DNA of 5,539 nt from Bryobacterales bacterium (GTDB taxonomy: Bacteria > Acidobacteriota > Terriglobia > Bryobacterales > Bryobacteraceae). Positions 1 through 5,539 of the stretch are shown here, one piece after another. The stretch lies in contig JAUZEU010000238.1 in NCBI GenBank assembly GCA_030838885.1, forward strand, positions 1 through 5,539, given 5' to 3'. The notes below the pieces were generated by a model. It was not told the DNA's origin. It worked only from the letters and a program-made list of their open reading frames with translations, and made no database searches. Positions within the stretch are counted from its first letter, which is position 1. Every line of letters begins with the position of its first letter. Made by a program: the position numbers and the translations under genes.

Positions 1-768
1 GAATCCATCGGGGGTGACGATCAGCGCGATCACCACCTGCACGCAGTCGGGCCGGCTGTCGCGGCTGTAGCCTCGTTTCGCCTTGCCGCACTCTTCCATC
101 CCGCCTTCGAAATACGTGCTCGTCAGATCGTAAAGCAACACTTCGAAATCGGCGGCGAATAATTCGGCCCATTTTTGCTTCAGGTGAACGAACTGGTCCT
201 GCTTATGTTCCACGATCCTGTCCAGACAGCGATACAGCCTGTCTTTGCCCGCCACCGCGAAATCGGCTTCCAGCAGCACGTCCATCGCGCTCTCCACGAA
301 CCAGTGCCGATGAACCCGGAACTCGCTGCCCGGCTCGAGCAGTCGGTTCACAACCAGTAGCCGCAGCCCCTTTTCCCAACTGACGTCTTCCCGGCCCGCC
401 GGCAATCGCTCCTGCCAGAACTCCGTTAAACCCAGTTGCCGCCAAAGTTCACTGGCCAGCCAGCAGTTGCCGAACGGGCGCGGGCGGCGCAACTCCAGTC
501 CGGCCAGATTGATCTGCAGGCTGTCGATGGAATCGGCAGGGACTTCCCTGTCAGCGGGGAATAAGCTCAGGTTTCGCGTCTGTTGCTTCTCTTCATCGAA
601 CACGTCCAGCGTTTTGCGCCATGCTGACTGTTGGGAATCGTTGATCTCACCGAGGTACAGCACCGTGCGCTGTACCGTCTTATCGCCGCTGACCCGCTGG
701 TTTTCCACCACGCTGAAGTACCGATGGCTCTTGCCGTCCTTCTTTCTGTTCGTGCTGCGCAGAAACAT
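1..768 (-). CDS. IS1634-family transposase, N-terminal 256 residues (runs off the left edge)
   Basis: This is the front part of a DDE transposase that would catalyse movement of its own insertion sequence. Translation from the ATG at 768-766 stays open for 256 codons to base 1. The start MFLRSTNRKKDGKSHRYFSV, then VLYLGEINDSQ (residues 36-46) and LFPADRE (69-75), are typical of IS1634-family N-termini. LLYDLTSTYFE (211-221) should carry the first catalytic aspartate (D214), followed by KRGYSRDSRPDCVQVVIALI (231-250). Family members are usually about 550-600 residues, so roughly half is visible, and the remaining catalytic residues lie outside. The start is the only in-frame ATG after the stop at 795-793. 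No Shine-Dalgarno sequence precedes it, which is common for transposases. Family assignment comes from remembered motifs, not a search. Whether the full copy is intact cannot be judged. Confidence 0.92.
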   Translation of the reverse strand, partial: MFLRSTNRKKDGKSHRYFSVVENQRVSGDKTVQRTVLYLGEINDSQQSAWRKTLDVFDEEKQQTRNLSLFPADREVPADSIDSLQINLAGLELRRPRPFGNCWLASELWRQLGLTEFWQERLPAGREDVSWEKGLRLLVVNRLLEPGSEFRVHRHWFVESAMDVLLEADFAVAGKDRLYRCLDRIVEHKQDQFVHLKQKWAELFAADFEVLLYDLTSTYFEGGMEECGKAKRGYSRDSRPDCVQVVIALIVTPDGF

Positions 769-880
769 CGAAGCAGTAGAATGCCATGTTTCTCAGCCTT
801 TTTATAGAGGGTAGGTCTTCACCGCAGCGCTTTCGCGTATACCGGCGTTGTAGACGCTCAGCTTAACTCGGTTTATAAAG
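1..880 (-). mobile_element. Partial IS1634-like insertion sequence (transposase-proximal end; boundary uncertain)
   Basis: The transposase at 1-768 implies an insertion sequence whose upstream end lies a short way beyond its start codon. The non-coding stretch up to about 880 should therefore include one terminal inverted repeat. Two similar minus-strand stretches are visible, TATAAAAAGGCTGAG (near 793-807) and TATAAACCGAGTTAAGCTGAG (near 856-876). The second could lie at the terminus. The partner end is outside the window, so neither the inverted repeat nor a target duplication can be confirmed, and the boundary at 880 is a guess within about 800-920. The element sits downstream of the receptor gene and does not interrupt it. 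Confidence 0.6.
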
Positions 881-920
881 CAAAAATAGTCAGAAATGCC
901 CATTAGCTGCGAAACTCGGG

Positions 921-1067
921 CTAAGTCGACCAATGCAAGCGACGGACGACCTGACACCGCTCGGACCTCATATTCTGGAACACCCTTCGGAAACTATCCG
1001 GTCTTCGATTCAGCTTATCGGCCGATCTCGCGCTGATCTTCTTCGCAAGGTCAAACCCTTCTGACAT
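921..1067 (-). CDS. Doubtful small ORF, 48 codons, unknown product
   Basis: An ATG at 1067-1065 opens a 48-codon frame ending in TAG at 923-921. It lies on the receptor's strand, between the receptor terminator and the insertion sequence. The peptide begins MSEGFDLAKKISARSADKLN and is strongly basic, rich in arginine and lysine, with one cysteine and no signal peptide or membrane segment. I do not recognise it. No good ribosome binding site lies 5-10 bases upstream, the ATG falls in the tail of the presumed terminator, and codon choice is mixed, with several AGA and AGG. An ORF this short is expected by chance at this base composition. It could also be the remnant of a gene older than the nearby insertion. 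Confidence 0.15.
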   Translation of the reverse strand: MSEGFDLAKKISARSADKLNRRPDSFRRVFQNMRSERCQVVRRLHWST

Positions 1068-1109
1068 ATAGAAGAGGAGATCCCTGCGCACCTGCGGAGG
1101 GGACCTCCT
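1064..1109 (-). terminator. Probable intrinsic terminator of the receptor gene
   Basis: A hairpin starts 31 bases after the receptor stop codon. Its arms are 1109-1100 and 1084-1075, a 10-bp stem capped by an inner CGC/GCG pairing (1096-1094 with 1089-1087) closing a four-base loop. On the minus-strand RNA the only imperfect pair in the 10-bp stem is a G-U wobble (1104 with 1080). On a plus-strand RNA the same position would be a C-A mismatch, so the fold favours minus-strand transcription. The tail CTTCTATATGT is only moderately U-rich, so termination may be partial. Confidence 0.5.
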
Positions 1110-1139
1110 TTCGTGGTTGCCGTCCCTTTTGCGCCCCGT

Positions 1140-4100
1140 CTACCAGAGCAGACGCAGGCTGAAGCGGAAGAAGCGCTGGTCGATGATGCGGCCCAGCGGC
1201 GCCGTGGTCGTGATCTGCCCGAATCCGTTCAAGGCGCGGAGCGAGCCATCGGCATTCAGCGACATGTTGGAAACGTTCGTCCCACTCGGGTTCGCGAAAT
1301 GGGCAGTGTTGCTGACGTTCAGAGATTCGCCACGAATCTGAGCTTTGAAACGTTCCTTGTATAACGCGAACGTCTTGGCAATGCTGAGATCCAGATTGTC
1401 GTTACCGGGTCCACGCAGCTGGTTGAAGCCAGCGGTCCCGTAACGCGCGCCTGTTACGGGTCGATACGAAAGAACGTCGAAGTACGCGTCCGCAACGTTG
1501 CTGGATGCTGTGGTGGCCATCCCGCCGCCGCGCAGTCGCCCGGCACCCACTTCCGGATTTATAAGATCGGCGGGTTGAGTGCCGATTCCGGGGCAATTGC
1601 AGGATGTGTTAGAGGAACTGACCGTGAACGGGGCGCCGGAATAGTGGTTATACAGGCCGGAGAGAGTCCAGCCTCCGGCAACAAAGTTCGCGACCGTGTT
1701 ACGCGCCCATAGTTTGCCCTTGCCCAACGGAAGTTCGTAATTGCCACTGATCACGACGTGGTGGGTCCGGTCGGAATTGTCTGTATAGTAGTTTCTCCCG
1801 CGAGACTCGGGCGTATACAGTTGAGCGTTCATCGCTATTAACTTCGAGTACGTGTACGCCATCTGAAGGTTCAGACCGTAGCCCAGTCGCTTGTTGAGCG
1901 TGGACTGGAGTGAATTGTACTTGGAAGCGCCGTCGAAAAACAGCAGCTGCGTAGTTGTCGACGTTTGGCCAAACCGAAACAGCGGCAGGCCGGCGTTACC
2001 GGTTCCGGGCGGTGCGAAGTTGACGTTCAGTGCACGTTGCAGCTTTATGGCATGCGTACCGACATAACCCACCTGGGCGATAAAGCCGCCCGGGAGCTCT
2101 CGCTGCACGGTAACGTTGTACGACTGGAAGTAACCGCGAGTGTAATTCTTGTCGCCGTTCAGGCCCGAAAGGTTTCCGGTATTTGGCGGAATCTTATAGA
2201 CGCCATTCGTCCCGGTTGGCACCGGTATAGTCGGAAATCCGGTGCTGAGCGTTCCGCCTGATCCAAAGGGCGAATTGAAGGCATTAAGGTCGAGCCGAAC
2301 CTCACCCGGAAACGCCTGCATCTGGCCCGTCCCCATTGGCTCCTGGTTGTAATTCAATGCGTAACCTGCGCGGATCACCATCTTGTCCCAGGGACGGTAC
2401 GCGATACCGATGCTGGGGGCGAAAAGCTTGTTCGAGGTTTTGATGCCGCAGTTCCTCGGCGTATTCCCTTCGCCACATACCTGAACGGCAAATGTGTTGA
2501 AGTAATCGGCGAAATAGATCCCGGTTTCGTCGCGGTTGGGGACCGGATACTTCTCCCAACGCACACCGTAGTTCAGCGTCAGCTTGCGGCCGGCCTGCCA
2601 TTGATCGCGAACGTAAGCTGCGTACTGCCACTGCCGCATCTTCAAGTAGGGCTGGTTGACCTGGATCCACTGGTAGGCGCTGTTGAATCTCCCCAGCAGG
2701 AAGTCAGCGAGAGTGTTGTACTGGTTTGCTCCGGATCCGCCGTTCAGGATCGTCGATGATCCATCGAAAATATAGCGGTTTTCTCGGATCTCGATGTGGT
2801 CAGGTTTCTGGTACAAAGCATCGACGCCTGCGCGGATCGTGTGCGCGCCTTTAATCTTCGTCACATTACCGACCCACTCATAGAGCGGCTGTTTGTATTC
2901 AAGCGCCGGGTACGACATTCCCATGGTCACAAAGTTGTTGATCTGGAAATTCGGAACGCCTCCGGCCCACGGCAAAGGACCCTGGTTCGCGCCAGGAATC
3001 TTCAGCGTATCGAGGCCATATTTCACGTCGGATTTATTTGGGAATAGAAGCTGGTGAGAAGTGACGAATCCAAAAGTGCCGTCGATGACCATCGTAGGAC
3101 TCGCTACGTAGTTGAAGGAGCCTGACACAGTCGCGCCGTGGCCCTGCTGAAGGTAGTTGCCGGCTCCGGATTGAGGGAATCCGGAACTGCCGCCGAGAAC
3201 CTCGCCATAGATGGGCTGCTGGAAGTTGTAATATGGTTGCTTTCCCCAACGACCGGAAAGACGCAGCTTCGGTGACGAGATGTAGTCGAACTTCGTATCG
3301 ATCTTGTGAAGGTTGTACACCGTCCTCCGATTCATGAAGAAGTTGTTGATCGAACCTTCGACATTGGTCGCCGGGATATCGGGAATGATCCGCAAAGCGA
3401 CTGGGTCCATTCTGCTTTTGGGGATGATGTTGCCCGGAAACGGAAGCCGGTCCTTTGCGCAGTTCGCGGCAACTCCACCCGCCAGGCACTCTGCAACGTT
3501 CCCGGTCGTCGGGTCGTAGATCGGATTCGAAGACCTCGTGAAATCGCCGGAGAGTTCCCTCTGTGCGGGGATTGACAGCAGGCCCGAATCAGACGAAATC
3601 GAGTAGTCGCCTTCGTAGCTGCCGAAGTAGAAGAGTTTATTCCGGAGGATGTGGCCACCCATGGATCCGCCGGTGTTGTTGTTGTTCAGGGGTGGAGGCT
3701 TGAGGCCCAGCCGGTTGGCAAAGAAGTTGTTCGCTTCGAAGTAGGAGTTGCTGTTGTAGACGAAGACGGAACCGTGTGTATCGTTGGTGCCGCTCTTAAG
3801 CATGACGTTGACGGACGCGCCGCCTGCCATTGCCTGCTCAGAGTCATTGGCGTTCGTCGCCACGTTGACGTTCTGGATCGCCTCGATCGAGGGCACGTAA
3901 GACTGCGCGGAGCGGTTCCACGGATTGATCGCGTTGACTCCCTCGATTCGGACCGTCGCCGCGTTGTTCCCCGTTCCGTTGAACGAGAAGGTCATCCCCT
4001 TCGACGGATTGTTCGTGCCGCCGCTGAGTTGGCCAGCAGGAGGGGTGGTACCGGGCATGAGTGCCATCATGCCGAGGTATGTGCGGTTCGGCTGCGGCAG

Positions 4101-4580
4101 TTCCAGCAGGTGCTGGGCGTTTAGTTCGCCGTGGACATCCGCGCGATCCGTCTGTAGCCCGGCGGAAGCGGCGCTGACCTCAACACGTTCCGAAGTCGCA
4201 CCGAGCTGAAGAGTGGCGTCGACGCGGACTACGTTGTTCTGGTTCACCAGAATTTCCTTCGCCACGAAAGAGCGAAAGCCCTCTTTCGTAATCTCGACCA
4301 TGTACGTGCCAGGCGTCACGCTGGCGATGGTGTACTTCCCGGTTTCGTCTGTGGGCGCGGTGCGAACGTCGTTTGTGGACGTCAGCGTAATTCGGACAAC
4401 GGCAGCTGGCACAGAAGCGCCGGACGGGTCCACTACGCTGCCGACCATGGAGCCGAAGACTACCTGAGCATGCGCCACCGAACCCGCCAGGGCGAACAAG
4501 GCCATTGCCGCGAAGTACCGAATTGACGGGAGCAGCCGCGGAAACGCGAACCGGCTATTCTCTGAAAACCGTTGGGCCAT
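1140..4580 (-). CDS. TonB-dependent receptor, Oar-like, with N-terminal carboxypeptidase-regulatory-like domain
   Basis: This 1146-residue outer-membrane beta-barrel protein probably takes up or binds a large substrate using TonB energy; the substrate cannot be read from sequence. Residues 1-38 form a signal peptide: a basic N-region, hydrophobic RYFAAMALFALAGSV, and a cleavage site after AHA38. Residues about 41-130 are a carboxypeptidase-regulatory-like beta-sandwich (GSVVDPSGASVPAA, DETGKYTIASVTPGTYMVEI). About 140-265 is the plug (VRIEGVNAINPW at 210-221, VNVMLKSGTNDTHGSV at 257-272). The rest is the barrel, with LRNKLFYFGSYEGDY (312-326), a C-terminal LDLSIAKTF (from 1063) and final residue W1146, as expected for barrel-assembly recognition. 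Length fits the family (about 1000-1200). I see no clear TonB box. The ATG at 4580 follows AAGGAG at ideal spacing; the frame stays open to a GTG at 4619 and has another ATG at 4595, but both precede the binding site. No TonB, ExbB or SusD-like partner is adjacent, so it appears monocistronic. The reading frame is intact. Confidence 0.95.
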   Translation of the reverse strand: MAQRFSENSRFAFPRLLPSIRYFAAMALFALAGSVAHAQVVFGSMVGSVVDPSGASVPAAVVRITLTSTNDVRTAPTDETGKYTIASVTPGTYMVEITKEGFRSFVAKEILVNQNNVVRVDATLQLGATSERVEVSAASAGLQTDRADVHGELNAQHLLELPQPNRTYLGMMALMPGTTPPAGQLSGGTNNPSKGMTFSFNGTGNNAATVRIEGVNAINPWNRSAQSYVPSIEAIQNVNVATNANDSEQAMAGGASVNVMLKSGTNDTHGSVFVYNSNSYFEANNFFANRLGLKPPPLNNNNTGGSMGGHILRNKLFYFGSYEGDYSISSDSGLLSIPAQRELSGDFTRSSNPIYDPTTGNVAECLAGGVAANCAKDRLPFPGNIIPKSRMDPVALRIIPDIPATNVEGSINNFFMNRRTVYNLHKIDTKFDYISSPKLRLSGRWGKQPYYNFQQPIYGEVLGGSSGFPQSGAGNYLQQGHGATVSGSFNYVASPTMVIDGTFGFVTSHQLLFPNKSDVKYGLDTLKIPGANQGPLPWAGGVPNFQINNFVTMGMSYPALEYKQPLYEWVGNVTKIKGAHTIRAGVDALYQKPDHIEIRENRYIFDGSSTILNGGSGANQYNTLADFLLGRFNSAYQWIQVNQPYLKMRQWQYAAYVRDQWQAGRKLTLNYGVRWEKYPVPNRDETGIYFADYFNTFAVQVCGEGNTPRNCGIKTSNKLFAPSIGIAYRPWDKMVIRAGYALNYNQEPMGTGQMQAFPGEVRLDLNAFNSPFGSGGTLSTGFPTIPVPTGTNGVYKIPPNTGNLSGLNGDKNYTRGYFQSYNVTVQRELPGGFIAQVGYVGTHAIKLQRALNVNFAPPGTGNAGLPLFRFGQTSTTTQLLFFDGASKYNSLQSTLNKRLGYGLNLQMAYTYSKLIAMNAQLYTPESRGRNYYTDNSDRTHHVVISGNYELPLGKGKLWARNTVANFVAGGWTLSGLYNHYSGAPFTVSSSNTSCNCPGIGTQPADLINPEVGAGRLRGGGMATTASSNVADAYFDVLSYRPVTGARYGTAGFNQLRGPGNDNLDLSIAKTFALYKERFKAQIRGESLNVSNTAHFANPSGTNVSNMSLNADGSLRALNGFGQITTTAPLGRIIDQRFFRFSLRLLW

Positions 4581-4586
4581 TACAAA

Positions 4587-4592
4587 CTCCTT
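4587..4592 (-). promoter_or_regulatory. Ribosome binding site AAGGAG deciding the receptor start
   Basis: AAGGAG lies six bases (TTTGTA) upstream of the ATG at 4580-4578. It is itself inside the longer open frame, directly after the ATG at 4595-4593, so it selects the 4580 start over the upstream ATG and the GTG at 4619. The resulting N-terminus is also the more ordinary signal peptide. Confidence 0.8.
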
Positions 4593-4606
4593 CATAGTCG
4601 GGGGCT

Positions 4607-4629
4607 GTGCGCGCACCACTCGGCCCGAG
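4607..4629. repeat. Two adjacent short palindromes in the receptor 5' leader
   Basis: GTGCGCGCAC (4607-4616) is a perfect 10-bp palindrome. Two bases further from the gene, CTCGG-C-CCGAG (4619-4629) has perfect 5-bp arms around one base. Both lie in the untranslated leader between promoter and ribosome binding site. They might be operator half-sites or weak RNA structure, but each is short enough to arise by chance in GC-rich DNA. Confidence 0.3.
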
Positions 4630-4708
4630 CCGTCTCAGCGGCTAAAACTAAACTCCCTCGGACGGATCCCTGATGCCCTGGCGCGGGCCAGCTTCCCTGA
4701 TCGCCGAA

Positions 4709-4737
4709 AGTATATATATCGGCAGAGTCAGTGGCAA
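4709..4737 (-). promoter_or_regulatory. Probable sigma70-type promoter of the receptor gene
   Basis: On the minus strand TTGCCA (4737-4732) and TATACT (4714-4709) are separated by exactly 17 bases. Each hexamer differs from consensus at one position. The -10 sits in an alternating TA run (4711-4719). Transcription would start near 4702, giving a leader of about 120 bases before the receptor ATG at 4580, long enough for the palindromes noted there. This is the best promoter match in the window. Confidence 0.65.
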
Positions 4738-4940
4738 GCTCGTCATAGGTGATGTCGCTGCCAAATGATTGCAGAGCGTTTTTAGGTCGGCGGCCCGGCG
4801 GCGGAATTCTGACGGGCGAGATAAACCTGAACGCCTCGGCGGTGAGCTTAAGACAGGTTGGACTAAACCGCCCGACGTCAGTTCGGCCTATGGATTTTGA
4901 ATGGTCTTCTGAGCTTTCGGGCAGCAAACTCGAACAGCCC
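4738..4940. other. Divergent intergenic region, no gene seen
   Basis: This stretch lies between the receptor promoter and the HhH pseudogene. Open frames cross it on both strands (minus 4927-4592, plus 4749-4961), but neither gives a recognisable protein or has a good ribosome binding site. The minus frame also runs through the receptor promoter. With the receptor leader, about 360 bases (4581-4940) carry no convincing gene. Confidence 0.55.
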
Positions 4941-5247
4941 CTGAAAGCTGTATGCGTTTGAGTTGCAAGTGTGTTGGCTGGCGCCGCGATGGCGGACCAG
5001 ATGGTCGCGCAGGAATGCCTCCATATGGGGTGCCAGGGACGTCATGACGCTTGGTCTTCGGGGAAGGCGGACATCAATTGCGTTCGCCAGCTAGCCCGCC
5101 TCTTCGCTCGGCATTTCGCAAGCGGAGGCCACCGCGATTGTCGCCTATCGGACGGACCATGGAACCTTCAAAGAAGGGGCCGGCTTGTCTAAGATTGCCG
5201 GCGTCGACCTGAAAAAGCTTGAGGCCCGGACAGACAACATCGCTTTT
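4941..5247 (+). pseudogene. Decayed small exported helix-hairpin-helix (ComEA-like) protein
   Basis: The remnant is read in two frames. From 4941 the first frame gives LKAVCV, a TGA stop (4959-4961), then VASVLAGAAMADQ. With the stop read through and CTG restored to a start, this is a good signal peptide. The frame continues to GKADINCVRQLA, where ADIN resembles the DIN/NIN that opens HhH domains. Near 5094-5100 (GCCCGCC) it shifts by one base into the second frame, whose upstream part is closed by TAG at 5092-5094. That frame reads SLGISQAEATAIVAYR, then GTFKEGAGLSKIAGVDLKKL and EARTDNIAF. This matches the ComEA-type HhH pattern (GI..A.A.AIV.YR..nG.F....L.K..G), and IAF is where such proteins normally end. 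Here the frame runs on to TGA at 5362-5364. Family members bind DNA or are small periplasmic proteins of unknown role. A sequencing error could explain one lesion, but not all four. Confidence 0.6.
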
Positions 5248-5354
5248 TCCGCATTGGCAGCGATCGCAAGTAGCACGTGGTCTGCTCAAAACTCTTGTCA
5301 TGTTGTATCTTCCTTTCCGCCGGAACCGATCCTATTCCAGATTCCGCGCACAAG

Positions 5355-5360
5355 TATAAT
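5355..5360 (+). promoter_or_regulatory. Isolated consensus -10 hexamer TATAAT
   Basis: TATAAT matches the sigma70 -10 consensus exactly, but no convincing -35 hexamer lies 16-18 bases upstream (the region reads CCTATTCC). If used, it would transcribe toward the open frame at 5450. The overlapping complement gives TATACT (5358-5353) on the minus strand, so direction is ambiguous. Confidence 0.25.
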
Positions 5361-5400
5361 CTGAACCAAGGGCAATGGCGAAGCGCGCGGACAAGCGCGT

Positions 5401-5420
5401 GAATTGCTTTGAATCGCTTT
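5401..5420. repeat. 10-bp tandem duplication
   Basis: GAATTGCTTT (5401-5410) is followed directly by GAATCGCTTT (5411-5420), differing at one base. Just upstream, AAGCGCG occurs twice (5381-5387 and 5393-5399). These may be slippage products or half-sites for a regulator. Two units are too few to decide. Confidence 0.4.
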
Positions 5421-5449
5421 AGGCCACAGTCTCGCGGCCTCCCTGTCCT

Positions 5450-5539
5450 ATGAGAGACCTAACCTTCCAAGCTGCCCGGCCGTTTCGCTTGCGAAATCCC
5501 ATTCGCATCACAAATGGTCCAGAAAAGAGTTTCGGAAGC
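5450..5539 (+). CDS. Possible N-terminus of an unidentified gene (runs off the right edge)
   Basis: An ATG at 5450 opens 30 codons to the last base of the window, beginning MRDLTFQAARPFRLRNPIRI and continuing TNGPEKSFGS. The pattern of F.L, then I.N, three residues and KS faintly recalls the start of NADH:flavin oxidoreductases of the old yellow enzyme family (usually N-R-hydrophobic-x-K-S/A). However, the diagnostic arginine after the asparagine is glycine here. No Shine-Dalgarno sequence precedes the ATG. It may be a real gene start, a degraded one, or chance. Confidence 0.2.
   Translation, partial: MRDLTFQAARPFRLRNPIRITNGPEKSFGS
5483..5496. repeat. Short inverted repeat TTTCGC-TT-GCGAAA
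   Basis: Perfect 6-bp arms flank two bases. The spacing is too tight for a stable RNA hairpin, so if functional it would more likely be a binding site for a dimeric regulator. It lies inside the doubtful open frame at the right edge. Confidence 0.3.

Larger units (their letters stand above)
769..1139. other. Intergenic stretch between transposase and receptor gene
   Basis: These 371 bases hold the outer end of the insertion sequence (about 769-880), a doubtful 48-codon ORF on the minus strand (921-1067) and a strong hairpin just after the receptor stop codon (1075-1109). I see no RNA gene and no recognisable protein remnant on the plus strand. Confidence 0.6.
5248..5539. other. Right-end stretch without a secure gene
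   Basis: These 292 bases follow the HhH remnant. They hold promoter-like hexamers on both strands near 5353-5360, a 10-bp tandem duplication (5401-5420), a 14-bp inverted repeat (5483-5496) and a 30-codon open frame leaving the window (5450-5539). No gene can be called with confidence. Confidence 0.5.

Noticed and set aside
203..445. 80-codon minus-strand ORF rich in Gly, Ala and Arg
   Set aside because: It is an out-of-frame reading of the transposase on the same strand.
467..814. 115-codon plus-strand ORF
   Set aside because: It is antisense to the transposase, whose frame carries clear family motifs. Its own translation is not protein-like.
1099..1111. GGAGG-GGA-CCTCC-TT on the plus strand, resembling a plus-strand terminator (1096-1111)
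   Set aside because: It is an alternative short fold of the longer 1075-1109 hairpin, and no plus-strand gene precedes it.
3651..4124. 157-codon plus-strand ORF, and other long ORFs within 1140-4580 on either strand
   Set aside because: They lie in other frames of the intact receptor gene, and their translations show no recognisable domain. They are by-products of GC-rich coding sequence.
4592..4927. 111-codon minus-strand ORF just upstream of the receptor, whose stop overlaps the ATG at 4595 as ATGA
   Set aside because: The overlap looks like translational coupling, but the ORF contains the receptor promoter, lacks a ribosome binding site and has no recognisable domain. The true receptor start is at 4580.
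4749..4961. 70-codon plus-strand ORF
   Set aside because: Only its last few codons (KAVCV) belong to the pseudogene signal peptide. The rest is unrecognisable and has no ribosome binding site.
5113..5497. 12-base inverted pair ATTTCGCAAGCG (5113-5124 plus strand, 5497-5486 minus strand)
   Set aside because: In a 5.5-kb window about one such 12-base match is expected by chance, and one copy lies within the HhH coding remnant.
1..5539. CRISPR arrays, tRNA or rRNA genes, toxin-antitoxin pairs, or a defence-system operon
   Set aside because: I looked for regularly spaced repeats, cloverleaf-like segments and paired small genes and found none. The only coherent genes are the transposase fragment and the receptor.

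Overview
The window most likely comes from an acidobacterium of the Solibacter/Bryobacter kind. This inference rests on one large gene, an outer-membrane receptor with an N-terminal carboxypeptidase-regulatory-like domain and an Oar-like beta-barrel, a family greatly expanded in those genomes. No rRNA, tRNA, CRISPR array or other phylogenetic marker is present to confirm it.

Layout, left to right. Positions 1-768 (minus strand) hold the N-terminal 256 codons of an IS1634-family transposase that runs off the left edge; the outer end of the element lies somewhere in about 800-920. The next 370 bases (769-1139) hold the IS end, a doubtful 48-codon ORF, and a strong hairpin 31 bases past the receptor stop codon that is probably its terminator. 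Positions 1140-4580 (minus strand) hold the intact 1146-residue receptor. Its start is fixed by an AAGGAG ribosome binding site. About 120 bases further upstream is a near-consensus sigma70-type promoter (TTGCCA, 17 bp, TATACT).

Beyond the promoter, in divergent orientation, 4941-5247 (plus strand) holds the decayed remains of a small exported helix-hairpin-helix (ComEA-like) protein. It has lost its start codon, carries an in-frame stop in the signal peptide and a frameshift before the HhH motif, and has no stop at the expected C-terminus. The last 290 bases contain no secure gene. They hold an isolated TATAAT, a 10-bp tandem duplication, a small inverted repeat, and a 30-codon ORF running off the right edge with a faint resemblance to the N-terminus of NADH:flavin oxidoreductases.

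The genes do not form an operon or a recognisable system. The receptor looks like a monocistronic unit with its own promoter and terminator, flanked by a transposable element downstream and a pseudogene upstream, as expected of a plastic accessory region. I found no convincing new biological system. The points most worth checking are the HhH pseudogene and the signals around it.
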